DNA of 34,765 nt, from assembly GCA_003640385.1 (NCBI GenBank), contig RCAB01000596.1, positions 1-34,765 on the forward strand. Direction: 5' to 3'. This DNA is from Setaria digitata. Taxonomy: Eukaryota > Nematoda > Chromadorea > Rhabditida > Setariidae. A program made the position numbers and the translations under genes. Position 1 is the first letter of the stretch; each line of letters begins with the position of its first letter. This document shows positions 21,401 through 31,321 of the stretch, piece by piece. The notes under the pieces are model-generated. The model saw nothing but the letters and a program-made list of their open reading frames with translations. It had not been told where the DNA came from and did not search any database.

Positions 21401-24066
21401 TGTTCCAATAATTTTTGAAATATTAGAATTTTGCAAAAATTTCAATTTTAATACCATCCAATCACGTTGGTTTGTTTCTGAGCGGTGTAATTTTTAAATA
21501 AAATACTGAATTTAATTAATGCTTTTTAGTTGAAATTATAAATTTTTTTATGCAGAAACAGCAGGAGAAAAAAATAAATTTTTTTATTCAATAAAAATTT
21601 GTTCAAAAATTTATAAATGACCAATAAAATAAATACGGCAAAAAACACTAAATTATATTTAGTGCAACAAGGATGCATTGTTATTGCTGCAGCATTTGTT
21701 ATTGATGCCGTTGTTATTGTTTTGGTTATTGCGTTAGCAATAAATTTACGCAAAATGATTAATAAAGTTTAACGGAGTAAGAAATGTCGCTTTTTTTTTT
21801 TTGCTTATCATTACTATTGTTTTTTATTGCTACTACTATTAACGCTATTATTATTGTTGCTTCTGTAACTAATAACATTATCATTCTTATTGTCGTTAAA
21901 ATGTTTTAATTGCTACTATCATTTTAATGCAATTTAAGATAACATTTTTTTTTTTTGGATTAATTCATTTTCTATTAATTGAAAGGAGTATAACAATATA
22001 ATGAGGAAAAAATCATGAATTTAATGTGCTTAAAAGAGAGAGAGAGAGATGGAAAAAAAAAAAAAGATAAAACAAAGCTCATAAGGAATCGATCTCGAGA
22101 AATTACTTATAAAAAAAAAAAAAAAAAAAAAAAAGGCAGGCATTACCATCTGTTTCATAAAAAAAAAAAAATAAATTTTCTGATTTACACTTACCATGAA
22201 TGATGGAGAATCATTTAATACAGTTATTTTAAAATAAAATTTAATGATTAAAACTAAATTTATTATCCGTATCATTTGATAAATACTCAAACATTTAATA
22301 TGTGCTTGGCGAAATGAATGATATTTGCTTATATAACAGATTTCTAAATTATTTATGTTAAAAATGCAACAAAATAAATTAATTAATCAATATTTACTTT
22401 TAGGATGAATAACAATTTATTCAGATGCAACTTCACCATCAAATAAATGTGTAATTGAATTGTGCATCGATATAATTAATTTTCTTCATTTTCTTTATGT
22501 AATATATATATATATATATCATTAAGAATAAAAGCTGAAAATAATAGATTGATTTTATTTTTATTAATTTGTATATCATTAGAAAAAAAGATAGAAGCAA
22601 AAATACACATATATGAATATCGCTAGAATATGACGCATTTTATTAGCGCAAAACGTATGACGTTAGAATATGACGTATTTCATATGAACAAAACTTAAAT
22701 AAGATGCGTTTCAACAGAACCACCAGTCATATGACGCAGGAATATGACGCATTTCATAAGAACAAAACGTATGCCAATAAAATACGGCCTGACGTATTTC
22801 ATTATAACAAAACGTGTATCACTAGAATGTGACGTATTTCATTAGAACAAGACGTATGACGTTAGAATATGACATATTTCATATAAATAAGACGCTTTTC
22901 AATGGAACCAATTATATGACTCAAGAACATGACGTATTTCATAAGAGCAAAACGTATGACAATACGGTTTAACGTATTTCATTGGAACAAGACGTATCAG
23001 TGGCATGTATCAAGAGAATAAGACGTGAAAATATATCACTGAAAACGTATTCATTAAAATTAGAGGTGTACAAAAAGACATAGAAAAAGAACTAAGAAAT
23101 AATAAAGAATTTCTATTCGAGTAATGCATACAATAGGAAAAATGTGTGTAAAAATACTGCAAATCACTAATCAAAAATTGAAAATAATCAATTCCATTAA
23201 TGTACGAATAAGATGTAAAGCGATAAACATTAAAGATTTCCAATATTTCTATATTATTGTATACGTATATATATATATATGTCTTTTTGTACACCTCTAA
23301 TTTTAATGAATACGTTTTCAGTGATATATTTATATATATATATATCACGTTTTCAGTGATATATAAATATATCACTGAAAAATGGATATACTGCTACTCT
23401 TACTGATAAAATTGTTGAAATAATTTTGACAGTGATATTAGAAAGCAGGTTGAAATCAGTCTAAGCCATCAAACCATCAAGCACTGTCATCCAAAGAGCT
23501 TTGCCGCTTTCACGAGGAATTTGCACTGATTGATTTGCTGAATTTATTTGACACGTATTTGGCGTAATTCTTTTTCTTTTACATATATATATTTTTTTTT
23601 CTTTTACATATATATATATATATATATATATTTATACATTAAGTGTTTGGCGTGAAAAGAAATGACGGATTTCTATTTTTATTATATATAAAGTATGTAA
23701 AAGAAAAGTTTTTTTTCCACTTACGTCATTAACAGTTTTTCCTTCCTTCACATCACCTATAGCTTCGTTTTTTATTTATGTTACCTGAGTTACTTTCTTT
23801 TCTCATTTACGTTGTTATTTCAGAATCTATTCACTATTTACATTTTACCAAATTACCCAAATACTTGTATCACGAAAATAAGACATAAAAATAATAAGAT
23901 TTATTTAGACAAAAGAGCTGTGAATACATGGATATTTGTAAATGATTGATAAAATCACTGCATATTACATCGATCTCTTTTCTCGTCCTCAAATTTCCCA
24001 GTAAGAAACAAAAGATTGTCCTTCAGAAGATGCTAAATGACGATTGCTACGATTTTCTACTTCCAT
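12274..24066 (-). CDS. npr-1: NPR-1-like neuropeptide receptor (GPCR), eight-exon gene
   Basis: Class A seven-transmembrane receptor, assembled by eye as join(24066-24010, 18455-18312, 17330-17097, 15478-15326, 14932-14829, 14347-14233, 13615-13425, 12439-12274). The model reads 387 codons without a stop. Landmarks (numbered from MEVEN): TM1 GN at 49-50, TM2 LNLASAD with Asp78, the conserved extracellular loop 1 Trp98, Cys105 before TM3, DRY 129-131, TM4 Trp155, Cys178 and Cys182 in loop 2, TM5 Pro207, SWLP 297-300 in TM6, NPILY 342-346 in TM7, and a CCC at 369-371 that may be palmitoylated. Family knowledge: NPR-1 is a Gi/o-coupled neuronal receptor for the FLP-18 and FLP-21 peptides and controls aggregation and oxygen responses. 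Inference: same role here. The tail after TM7 is about 40 residues, much shorter than in C. elegans. All junctions keep frame; exon 1 is the least certain part, and a related NPR paralogue cannot be excluded. Confidence 0.9.
12440..13424 (-). other. npr-1: Receptor intron 7
   Basis: A 985-nt phase-2 intron. It contains long T/A runs just upstream of the exon-8 acceptor, the degenerate TGACGT-bearing repeat at about 12654-12930, and AT-rich DNA beyond it. No exon seen inside. Confidence 0.85.
12654..12930. repeat. Degenerate tandem array in intron 7
   Basis: About ten imperfect copies of a roughly 25-30 bp unit. On the plus strand it resembles TGCAAATATATCACGTCAAA plus a short GATGG- or GTGG-like spacer. 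Copies decay towards 12930. ACGTCAAA recurs at about 12655, 12710, 12816 and 12840, with ACGTTA-type variants between. Confidence 0.7.
13425..13615 (-). CDS. npr-1: Receptor exon 7: TM6 and start of TM7
   Basis: 191 nt, phase 0 in and phase 2 out. Acceptor AATTTTTAG, donor TG|GTATGT. It encodes the basic end of loop 3 (NARRNT), TM6 with SWLPHN, a short acidic loop 3 on the outside ([12 protein letters not shown]) and the start of TM7 (YLINLFTHW). The SWLPHN and LNLFTH-like blocks are diagnostic of the NPR-1 group. Confidence 0.93.
13616..14232 (-). other. npr-1: Receptor intron 6
   Basis: 617-nt phase-0 intron, AT-rich with T and A runs. Short open frames here are low-complexity and unsupported. 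Confidence 0.85.
14233..14347 (-). CDS. npr-1: Receptor exon 6: intracellular loop 3
   Basis: 115 nt, entered in phase 2 and left in phase 0 at a good donor (CAG|GTGGGT); acceptor GATTTATAG. It encodes the variable part of loop 3 (starting [13 protein letters not shown]), rich in Ser, Asp and Asn. Sequence alone would not identify it, but phase, position and the similar RTSALESS-like stretch of NPR-1 support it. Confidence 0.85.
14348..14828 (-). other. npr-1: Receptor intron 5
   Basis: 481 nt. The part 14720-14790 is more complex than the rest and holds several CCGG-containing words (TTCCGGTTAAC, TTCCGG, CCCGGTTAAT) within 60 bp, possibly an intronic control element; nothing else recognised. 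Confidence 0.8.
14829..14932 (-). CDS. npr-1: Receptor exon 5: TM5 and start of loop 3
   Basis: Acceptor TTTTTTACAG, donor AT|GTATGA, ends in phase 2. It encodes TM5 with its conserved proline ([16 protein letters not shown]) and the basic start of intracellular loop 3 (ELRKRTSKK). The Phe codon at 14864-14866 aligns with residue 215 of C. elegans NPR-1. Confidence 0.92.
15326..15478 (-). CDS. npr-1: Receptor exon 4: TM4 and extracellular loop 2
   Basis: 51 codons, phase 0 at both ends. Acceptor TTGATTATAG, donor ACG|GTAAGC. It encodes TM4 ([17 protein letters not shown]) and loop 2 with Cys-Gly-Gln-Phe-Cys-Thr-Glu-Asn-Trp, a block very close to the equivalent segment of C. elegans NPR-1. 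The frame stays open for about 160 nt into the following intron, so an unspliced transcript would encode a receptor truncated after TM4. Confidence 0.93.
15479..17096 (-). other. npr-1: Receptor intron 3
   Basis: 1618-nt phase-0 intron, strongly AT-rich with T runs near 15823, 16039 and 16610. No coding segment or structured repeat recognised. Confidence 0.8.
17097..17330 (-). CDS. npr-1: Receptor exon 3: TM2, loop 1, TM3 and DRY
   Basis: 78 codons with a textbook nematode acceptor (TTTCAG). It carries LNLASAD of TM2, the LPITP kink, NVYKNWYFG, the Cys that forms the conserved disulphide with loop 2, and DRYIMVI at the cytoplasmic end of TM3. The donor that preserves frame is ACT|GTTCGT, a weak site; the reading frame otherwise continues only about ten codons before a stop. 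Confidence 0.93.
17331..18311 (-). other. npr-1: Receptor intron 2
   Basis: 981-nt phase-0 intron. Contains a perfect two-copy 32-bp tandem repeat (17899-17962) and T runs at about 18190. No exon seen. Confidence 0.85.
17899..17962. repeat. 32-bp tandem duplication, two identical copies
   Basis: The unit beginning CTAATTAGTATTACTACTGA occurs at 17899-17930 and again at 17931-17962 without a mismatch, so the duplication is recent or homogenised. It lies in receptor intron 2. Confidence 0.9.
18312..18455 (-). CDS. npr-1: Receptor exon 2: N-terminal juxtamembrane part and TM1
   Basis: 48 codons, phase 0 at both ends. Acceptor ATTACTTCAG, donor CAG|GTACTG. It encodes DKFHDPS followed by TM1, with the GVIGN signature, and the first intracellular loop ending RKLQTVQ, which joins directly to NMFILNL in the next exon. 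If no upstream exon were used, the in-frame ATG at 18434 could start translation, but the extracellular tail would then be only about seven residues. Confidence 0.92.
21060..21108. repeat. 28-bp direct repeat
   Basis: ATGCCTGGACTGATTTCTTT (21060) recurs as ATGCCTGGATTGATTTCTTT (21088) with one mismatch; period 28. Confidence 0.85.
21296..21410. repeat. Duplicated 55-bp block around a single N (assembly join)
   Basis: 21296-21350 is identical to 21356-21410 (AATCTTATCAAATCTTATCA onward), and an N sits at 21351 between them. The same pattern is seen at two other Ns in this window, so it is probably an unmerged contig overlap. Confidence 0.85.
22625..23000. repeat. Nested TGACG-rich tandem array
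   Basis: A degenerate unit of about 30-40 bp built on AATATGACGTATTTCAT plus AGAACAAAACGTATGAC. TGACG occurs near 22631, 22658, 22671, 22731, 22746, 22790, 22829, 22857 and 22930. A higher-order period of 199 bp is visible: GACGTTAGAATATGAC begins at 22659 and again at 22858, followed in each by related TTTCATAT, GCGTTTCAA/GCTTTTCAA and GGAACCA blocks. Confidence 0.8.
23029..23331. repeat. Perfect 54-bp inverted repeat with 195-bp spacer
   Basis: 23029-23082 is the exact reverse complement of 23278-23331. The arms contain AATTAGAGGTGTACAAAAAG or its complement. The spacer has no recognisable gene and ends in a TA repeat. The arrangement could extrude a long hairpin; it resembles a small foldback element, though no target-site duplication was identified. 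Confidence 0.92.
23350..23381. repeat. 14-bp hairpin made of the same terminal motif
   Basis: TTTTCAGTGATATA and its exact complement flank a TAAA loop. The motif is the outer end of the 54-bp arms ending at 23331, so this is a further partial copy in palindromic form. Confidence 0.9.
23455..23562. other. Higher-complexity island in intron 1, coding status unclear
   Basis: A stretch of balanced base composition in AT-rich surroundings, open on both strands: plus reads [20 protein letters not shown] and onward to a stop, minus reads [16 protein letters not shown] to a stop. Because both strands look equally good, composition alone can explain it. Confidence 0.3.
24010..24066 (-). CDS. npr-1: Receptor exon 1 (extracellular N-terminus), probable
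   Basis: Begins [10 protein letters not shown] and would supply 19 residues before the exon-2 sequence DKFHDPS. C. elegans NPR-1 (from memory) also starts MEVEN, has an N-glycosylation sequon directly after it (here NRS), and has a DPS motif shortly before TM1, so order and spacing agree. The exon would end in phase 0 at a weak donor, GTTTCT, which fits the phase-0 acceptor of exon 2. The frame is open upstream, with further ATGs at 24081 and at 24120. The latter follows directly on an acceptor-like TTTCACAG, so a longer 37-residue N-terminus is possible. After the donor the same frame runs a few codons (VSYWEI) into a stop. The 5.6-kb distance to exon 2 and the weak donor keep confidence moderate. 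Confidence 0.6.
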
Positions 24067-24117
24067 AGACACTTGGCTCATTTCATAGAAACCTAATCGA
24101 TTCAGGCTAACAGTTAG

Positions 24118-24127
24118 CATCTGTGAA
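24118..24127 (-). promoter_or_regulatory. Possible spliced-leader acceptor upstream of receptor exon 1
   Basis: Minus-strand sequence CATTTCACAG is immediately followed by ATG, in the same open frame as MEVEN. This is the arrangement expected for a trans-spliced first exon in nematodes, but it could equally be an internal cis acceptor or chance. Confidence 0.3.
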
Positions 24128-26965
24128 ATGATGCGACACTGAGTTGCCAACATTTTAATTTTCAAATTTGTTTCCGCAAATCGTACTGAACATTTATTGA
24201 ACATACAGTGAGTAATTGCAATTAGATATAATTAGATTGAAAAAAAGTTCCAAGAAAAAAATAAAAAAAAAAAAAGAAAAGTGAAAGAAAATTTTCAATT
24301 TTTGAATAAGAAAGAAATATATAAAAATTATAACAATATTTCAATGAATGCTTTAGTTTTTTCCGAAAAAAAAAGTGAATTTATAGAATTGGTGCATTTG
24401 CATTTTCAGCTAATATTTTGCTTTGAAAAAAAAAAAAAAAAAAAAAAAAAAGAAAAGGAAAGAAAAAAGGGTAGGTGATTTTAAAAAATAATCCAAAATG
24501 GAAACGATAGAGGTACGGTAGTGGATACGATAGGATAATAATATAGACCGTGGAATGCTACAGAAAAAAAAAAGTTATGGAAAAAAGAATGAGAAAAGGA
24601 ATGATAATCTTTTTAATTAAACGATTAAACTTCCTGTTAATAAAAGAAAAAACGAAAAGAAAGCTCACTAATATTCATTTTATAAATTTGAATCAAAATT
24701 TGCCTCTTTCTTTTTTTTCCAAAAGTTAAAATTCAAAGATAAAATGTTATTGCAATAAAATTGATAACAATAATTTTCGAGAATGATAATGAAAAAAGGA
24801 AAAAAGGAAGGACAATTTATCTGAATAATCTGAGAGTAGTATTTTTACGAATCTAATGAGAACGAACTTATTCGTTTGAGCCAAGAAAAAAAAAGAGGGA
24901 AAAGTGATATCGAAAATTGATAAGGCACAAATTTTTAGGTTTTTTTTTGATTTCTTTTTTTTTTTCTTTCCATGCTATTAATAAAGTACAGGCCAAACAA
25001 AGCTTAATGATCTGGAAAAAAAAATATGGGAAGGAAGAAAAAGCAAAAAGTTTGAAATTGGACCTCGATAAGTAATTATTCATTATGGAAGCAAGCATTA
25101 TTCGTAAGGAGCGAAAATTCGCAAATATAAAAAAGATGGAAAGAGAATAACGAATAGGGGAGAAATTAAAAAATAATAATTTAAATTTGCCTCATTAATT
25201 TAGTAAATAAGTTTTATCTTACTATGTGGCAAAGAAGTATGGAATTGATTTGATATTTTTTCAAGTTATAAATTTGTAAAAGTTTTTTTTACGTAATTAA
25301 GTTCGCAGCTTTTTTTCCTTTAGAAAAAAATTAAAATGAATGAAGTAAAAAAAAATTGATCAAAATATTCCAGTTTAGATAGATAATTTGATGAAATTTG
25401 AGCTAAAACTGTTTCGAATAATCAAAATCATCTAAATATTACCAATTCAATTAATCGCTGAAATTTTAAGTGAAATGAAATTGATTACAGTACCACTGTA
25501 CAATAATGTAATTACACTATTTCTCCTTCATTCATTGGCTACAAGATTAGTTGGATTAAGGGGAAAAAGTTGAAAAAGCTTATTTATCGATCTTAATTAG
25601 TACATGACTTTTTTTTAAAATATTATTTATTACTTAGTTTATCTCGTTCTCGAGTTTTCAACACTAATTTAAATTATTTAAAAGGCGAAATGTTTTTTTT
25701 TCCTTCGAAAAAGTATTTTGAATTTTGATTAAGAAAGAAAAAAAAGCACGATTTAAATGAAAACAAATGTTCAAGTAGCTTTTTATACGTAATAAAAGTA
25801 TATACGTGAAAACAAAACTAGCAAACGTAATCAAGAAATGCAGAAAAAAAAAATACGTGAAACAAACGTATTCACATATGTGGTAGCACTAATGAATATT
25901 TGACACAAAATTTCCAGCTTGTTGTTTTCGCATAAAATTATTTGCTCTATAAATGAAGTTTTTATATGTTCTCTTAAAATTAGTGAAATTTTTCAATTTA
26001 TTTTACAGCTAATCAGAAAAAAAAAAGAGAAAAGTTTCCTACTGATACAACTAAATTACTAACTTATTTCAATATAATACCGTAATTGAGAAATTTGTTA
26101 GCTAAATTAATTTTACCATAAACTAAAAAGAATTAAATCCAAAATAGCTTCCGCTTCTTTTTCAACATCAATTACAAGTTTGGTTGTACAAATTATTGAT
26201 CGTTATTACTCTAATAATTATTTTTTTTTTTTTTTTTTTTAATGAAATGATGATAAGAGTAAGATCAAAGAAAGATATGACCGTTGTGCATTATAAAATA
26301 TTTCGTTAAAAGATGATAAGAAAATATGCTTAATATTTTAAATTATTAAAAAAAAAACAGTAGCCTTTTTGGTCTCATTTATCATATATGGAAAATATAT
26401 GGAAAAACATTTTAAGCATTTATTATGAATCTTTCGTGCTACAATTTTAACTTTGCTTCCTTCTTATTCCTTTTTTTTTTCTTTTTTTTTTTTTTTTTTT
26501 TCAAGTTTCTATAGTTTGATTGATTTGATTTTCATATTTGTGCCTTTCTATTTCTGACATTTTTGCCTTTTTTTTTTCCATCTCCACTTTTAAGAAATAT
26601 CTTATCTAGTTCAAGACTAGATGAATAATTTGCTTCTAAGCTGCGTGTGATTTTTGTATAAAAATGATGAGTTAAAATGATAGCAAAAATTAAATTTCTA
26701 TTTGATTAAATAGGTCAAATTATTATCCTAGTCAAAAAATTCATTTTATCGCATTCTTTCTTTTTTTTTTCAATATCTAAAAAAAAAAAAGAAAAAAAAA
26801 ACGAGAAGAAGACAAGTTGAAATTCGATAATTTTACGTCGCTTCTATATTAGTTAGTTCTCACTCATTTTGCAACAAAAAAAAAAAAAAAAAAAAGAGGG
26901 ATAAAAAATTTTCTCGAGAAAAAAAAAATAAATAAAAAGAGCGACAAAATATATTAGTTTTCTCG

Positions 26966-26998
<33 letters not shown>

Positions 26999-27307
26999 AG
27001 ATAAAATGTTCGCTTTTCAAAAAATAGTTCATCATAAACTGATAAGCGGAAAAGCGAATAAAATGGAAAATGATTTCTTTTCTTTTATTTCGTTTTTTTT
27101 TTTTTTCTCCATCTATTCTACAATGTTTCGCCTCCTCCTTTTCACTTTTCTTTATTCCTATTAAATTCAGTTGAAATTTGATAATTTTTTTGTTAGAAAT
27201 GAAAGTTAGCGATAAGTTTAAAGTTGGACATTGGAAATTGGAAAGTTATTTTTACAACCTTAATCACATTCATTTCCACTTTTTTCCCTTTTCTTTTCTT
27301 TATCTGC

Positions 27308-27308
<1 letters not shown>
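24128..27308. other. 5' flank of the receptor gene, no gene seen
   Basis: AT-rich, with many A/T runs, including A31 at 26966-26996 and T20 near 26221. The immediate 300 bp would hold the promoter if exon 1 is right, but no TATA box or initiator can be singled out. Confidence 0.5.

Positions 27309-27348
<40 letters not shown>
27309..27348. repeat. CT microsatellite
   Basis: About 20 uninterrupted CT units within a pyrimidine-rich stretch. Confidence 0.95.
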
Positions 27349-27351
<3 letters not shown>

Positions 27352-28636
27352 GTTCCATCTTTAATTACTTTCCTAATTACTCACTTTGGAAGAAAATGGG
27401 AATGACAAATGAAAAAAAAAAAAATAGAAAAACTAGATATTAAACGAGCATGAAGCGAACAGATATTAATAGTGATAGTGAGTGCATTACTCAATTATAA
27501 CTATCGTTTATAATTAAAATTAAAAAAAAAAAATAAATTGTTATTTTTCAATTTATTTTTTTATTCAAAAATTTTTCTTTTTTTTTTTAAATTTTTCTCT
27601 ATTTTTGAAAAAATTTGAAAGAAAAAAGTTAAATAATTTCCTATAAATATTTGTCAATTATTCATAAATAATAATCTACCATTTATGCATTATAAGGAGC
27701 AAAAATTGAGAAGATATGAAGAAGAGGTGATTATAATTGATTAAAATTGATAATACGCACAAAAAAAAAATTACAATATGCATAAAAAGATGATTGTATA
27801 TAATTATTATCAACATGCTTTAATATGTAATTATCATTTCTTATTAATCAATAAAAAAATAGTGATATTAATATTTCACCATGATAAAATATGCACACAC
27901 GATTGGCTAAAAAAAAAAAAAGAAAAAGTGAAATTATTTTGCTTTGCATGTTTTTGAGAAATAATAAATGATAAACAATATTTGGTGTTTTACTACTACT
28001 GAAATGAAATTGAAGAATTTTTTAAATTTTTTTTTTTTTTTTTCAATTAGTAAATGACCGTTAATGATATATGTCAGATTATTCAGATAAATACTGAGTT
28101 GTGGTAAAGCAAAGCTAAAATATAACGAAAAAATTTACTCTTATTACTAATTTTTATAAAAATTTAAAAAAAAAAAAAAACAAGAAAAAAGTTACGAAAT
28201 CATCCATAATTAAATATATATATATTTTTTAAATATATTAATATTCATAATTTCTAATCTTATAAACGTTATTTGAATTATAGCTATATACGGATTCAAG
28301 TGTTCATTAAACAAATAATGAGCATTTTCGAACGATTAATTATAAATTTCAATTATATTTGTCGAGCAGTATAATTTAGGATAAATTCAACTTCATCAAT
28401 ACACAAAAATGCAAATCTATGCCTGAAGGATTGATCAAGCAATTGAAATTCAAAATGAAACTTACGCCATTGTATGATCAATTTTTATTCAAATTAAAAT
28501 ACAGCATTAAATTTACTAATTGTTATATCATGTATTAGCTTCCTTATTTCCACATTTTTTTTAATCTTATCAAAAAGATATAATTAAATTATCATCGATT
28601 TTTCTTGATGACAGCTGCTACAATTGTTTTAACTAT
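27349..28636. other. AT-rich stretch without a gene
   Basis: Homopolymers and TA repeats; a minus-strand ATGGC|GTAAGT near 28466 looks like a donor but has no supported exon before it. Confidence 0.6.
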
Positions 28637-28641
28637 TGTGT

Positions 28642-28674
<33 letters not shown>

Positions 28675-28677
28675 TNN
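28637..28677. repeat. TG microsatellite ending in an NN gap
   Basis: (TG)n with one GAG interruption runs straight into NN at 28676-28677, so the repeat length and the join to 28678 are unresolved. Confidence 0.95.
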
Positions 28678-29930
28678 CCTGCTTGTCACTCATTTCCCCA
28701 CGTATTACACGCAACTTTTGAAACAGAAGTTACGCTAATAATTTACACATCAACAAATGCAATTAATGTGTGAGCAAAAAGAAGGAGAAAAGATATGTTT
28801 AGCAATGTTTTAGGCATCAAGAAAAATGACTAGACGGAAAAATAATTAATTTGCCTGTAAATCTATCCCTAATTAGTTAAGCGAACTTAACTCTTAACTA
28901 TTTATTACTTAATCATAAACCTTTGAAACTATTCCAAAAGACAAATTTGTCAATTAAAATGTTTAGCTGATTTAATGCAGATTATAAAAATGCCTATTTA
29001 TAATTATCATACATTTCAAAATACTTCGTCAATTGTAATTTATTTAATGAAATTCTTTTTTGTTTTTCATTTAACATTACTTTCAAACAAAGAAAAAAAA
29101 ATTTTTTTTTTGATCTTCAAATTTATTATTATCATTTTAAATGAATTGTATCATTAAACATTCAATAAATTCCTTCCTTTTTTTTTCTTCTCAATTCTTA
29201 ACATTTATTTCCCTTCTAGGCATGATCATTTTGGTCTAATTATGTTATATGATATGCATGAAAGGGAGAAAAAAATACTTTCAATTTCACTTTTCGTTTT
29301 AGTAATACATTCAATTTGTGGATTTGAATTCTTTCTTTTTCAGTATTTTTTTTTCCTTTTCATATATTGTATACTAAATTACTTAAATAAACTTTCAGTC
29401 TTATAGGATTCGATAAAAAAAAAAAAAAAAAAAAAAACGAAAAACTTACGTAAAAAGTGTACCTAAAATATGCTAGTAAAATTTTCCCTTTCTCCTTTTC
29501 TTCCCTTCCTTCTTTTTCTTACAAACTTTTGAAATTCTAATTAAAATTATTTAAATTTTTTTAGGAGAGAAAAATGTAATCCGAATTTTGAATTGTAATT
29601 TTACTTGCTTTCACTTCATTTCATTTGCATTTTCTTTTCTGATCAAATACTGTCATTATTTAGCGGAATTTAATATTTAATAATTAATTCTATAATTTTG
29701 CTTTATGAAATGAATTTTTTTTAATTGATTAATAATCGCATACAAAAAAAAAAGTGGAAAAAGGAATGAATGATTAAAAGTGGTCGATTGCATCATTCGG
29801 TTTTTTTTTTTTTTTTTTTAATTTCCATTTTAATATCTGCTAAAATATTTATTATATTTGAAATAAAATTAACGTGATTTGATGAAAAATAATAATAAAT
29901 AATAACAATAAATGAAAAAAAAAAAAAAAG
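28678..29930. other. AT-rich stretch without a gene
   Basis: A/T runs only; no exon or structured repeat recognised. Confidence 0.6.
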
Positions 29931-29934
29931 AAAG

Positions 29935-30240
29935 GAGAGAGAGCTAGCAGTAATAATCTTATTACTATAATAATGATATAATATAAGTGAAAATAATAAT
30001 AAACAATAGTAGGAGCAAATTTTAAATTAATTAATAATAAAACAATATTGTGGCAATAACTAATAATAATAATAATAGTAAATTTTACAAAATGAATTAA
30101 AATTAAAAATAGGAAAATGATAGCAATAACGTTTATAATAATATTAATAATAATAATGATAATTTAAATAATAAGTGCAATAATAGTGATAGCAATTAAT
30201 AATAAATTTTACAAAATTAAATGAAATTTAAAAAAAAAAA
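29935..30240. repeat. AAT-rich degenerate repeat
   Basis: Clusters of AATAATAAT, with the segment AATAATAGTAAATTTTACAA (near 30070) recurring as AATAATAAATTTTACAAAAT near 30200, indicating an old duplication of about 130 bp. Confidence 0.7.
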
Positions 30241-30354
30241 ACAAAGGGAAAGAAGAAGAGAAAGTAAAGAAAAAGTGATGAAGAATAGTTGTTTGTTATA
30301 ATACACATGTTTGTGCAAGTTTCGAAACAAATCTTAGTCAGCTAACTGTATACA

Positions 30355-30430
30355 GCCAGAGAAAGAGAGCTGGAGAGACAGAGACGGAGAAGCAGAGGTG
30401 GAGAAAGAAAGGGGAAGAGAAAAAAAGCGA
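30355..30430. repeat. Polypurine (GA-rich) tract
   Basis: About 75 bases that are almost all G and A on the plus strand, with AGAGA and GGAGA words and only isolated C/T. Could adopt triplex structure; otherwise a decayed GA microsatellite. Confidence 0.75.
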
Positions 30431-31315
30431 TTTATCACTTTTTCTCCTCATCTCATCATGATTTATCACCATTGATGTAGAAGAAGCATAGAAATCGAAA
30501 TGCTTTTTCTTTTTTTTTTTTTTTTATTTTGTCTTTCTTCCACTCTTTCTCTCTCTCTCTTTCTTCTGATAGCAAAATTTACTATTTCTAATGCTTCAAA
30601 CACTGTTTAAAATTCAAAATTAAATCACTAAAATTTAACAGAAAAAAAATTGAATGATAAATAGTTTGTTACTTTTTTTTTTATAAAAATTTTGCATTTT
30701 CCTTTTGAAATCAACAAATCATTTTTTTTTTTTTTGCAATATCAATGAAAATGCACATTTTTTATCATTATTATTCAAAAATTATTTCTATTTTATTTTT
30801 TCGTCATTTTGTATTTTTTTTTTTTTTTTTTTAAGAAAATCAGCTAAAAAAAATTGACATTTCTTTTATTTCTCTATCAAATTTAGTTTTCAGCCGTTTG
30901 AAATTATTCCTAGACATACTTTATGAAAGATGACAATATAATTTAGAGAAAAAGACAGAAAATTTAGTAGGAAATGGAAAAGTAACAAAATGAAAAATGA
31001 TAACGTTATCATTATTTGCATCATCATCATCTGATAAGGTCTCCATGCAATTTCCTATACAATCATATTTTTGTCGTATTTCGGTTAGAAATTAATCAAT
31101 GAAAAGAAAAGAAAAAAAAAAAAAAAAAAGAAAAAAGGAAGAAAATTTCGCTCCATATTAAAATTTAAAAAATTCGAGCATTTTTAAATTATCGCTCATA
31201 TAAGATACTTAAAATTCATCATCTTCAGTCTACACGTCATCATTTTATGCAGTAGAACTGAAAATTGCATATTGATTATGCATAAATTGTAAATAGGAAA
31301 AATTTTTGAAAATTT
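30431..31315. other. AT-rich stretch without a gene
   Basis: T runs near 30509, 30723 and 30815, an A run near 31110, and a short CATCATCATCATC repeat near 31020. Confidence 0.6.
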
Positions 31316-31321
31316 CATTAC

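Larger units (their letters stand above)
18456..24009 (-). other. npr-1: Receptor intron 1 (if exon 1 is correct)
   Basis: A 5.55-kb phase-0 intron, by far the largest of the gene. 18456-21050 is AT-rich with A runs and AT dinucleotides and shows no gene. 21060-21410 holds short duplications. 22500-23640 holds TA repeats, the TGACG array and the inverted repeat. Large first introns of neuronal genes often hold regulatory elements; that is the main reason to look here. Confidence 0.55.

Noticed and set aside
23455..23562. Coding-like island considered as a receptor exon
   Set aside because: Both strands are equally open and neither gives a good donor in the needed phase.
26853..27035. Phe-rich frame on the minus strand
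   Set aside because: Produced by A/T homopolymers, including the A31 run.
30985..31105. Minus-strand frame containing METLSDDDDANN, considered as an alternative receptor N-terminus
   Set aside because: The acidic part is encoded by a CAT/GAT simple repeat, the donor (GTTATC) is weak and the distance would be 12.5 kb; the MEVEN exon at 24010-24066 fits NPR-1 better.
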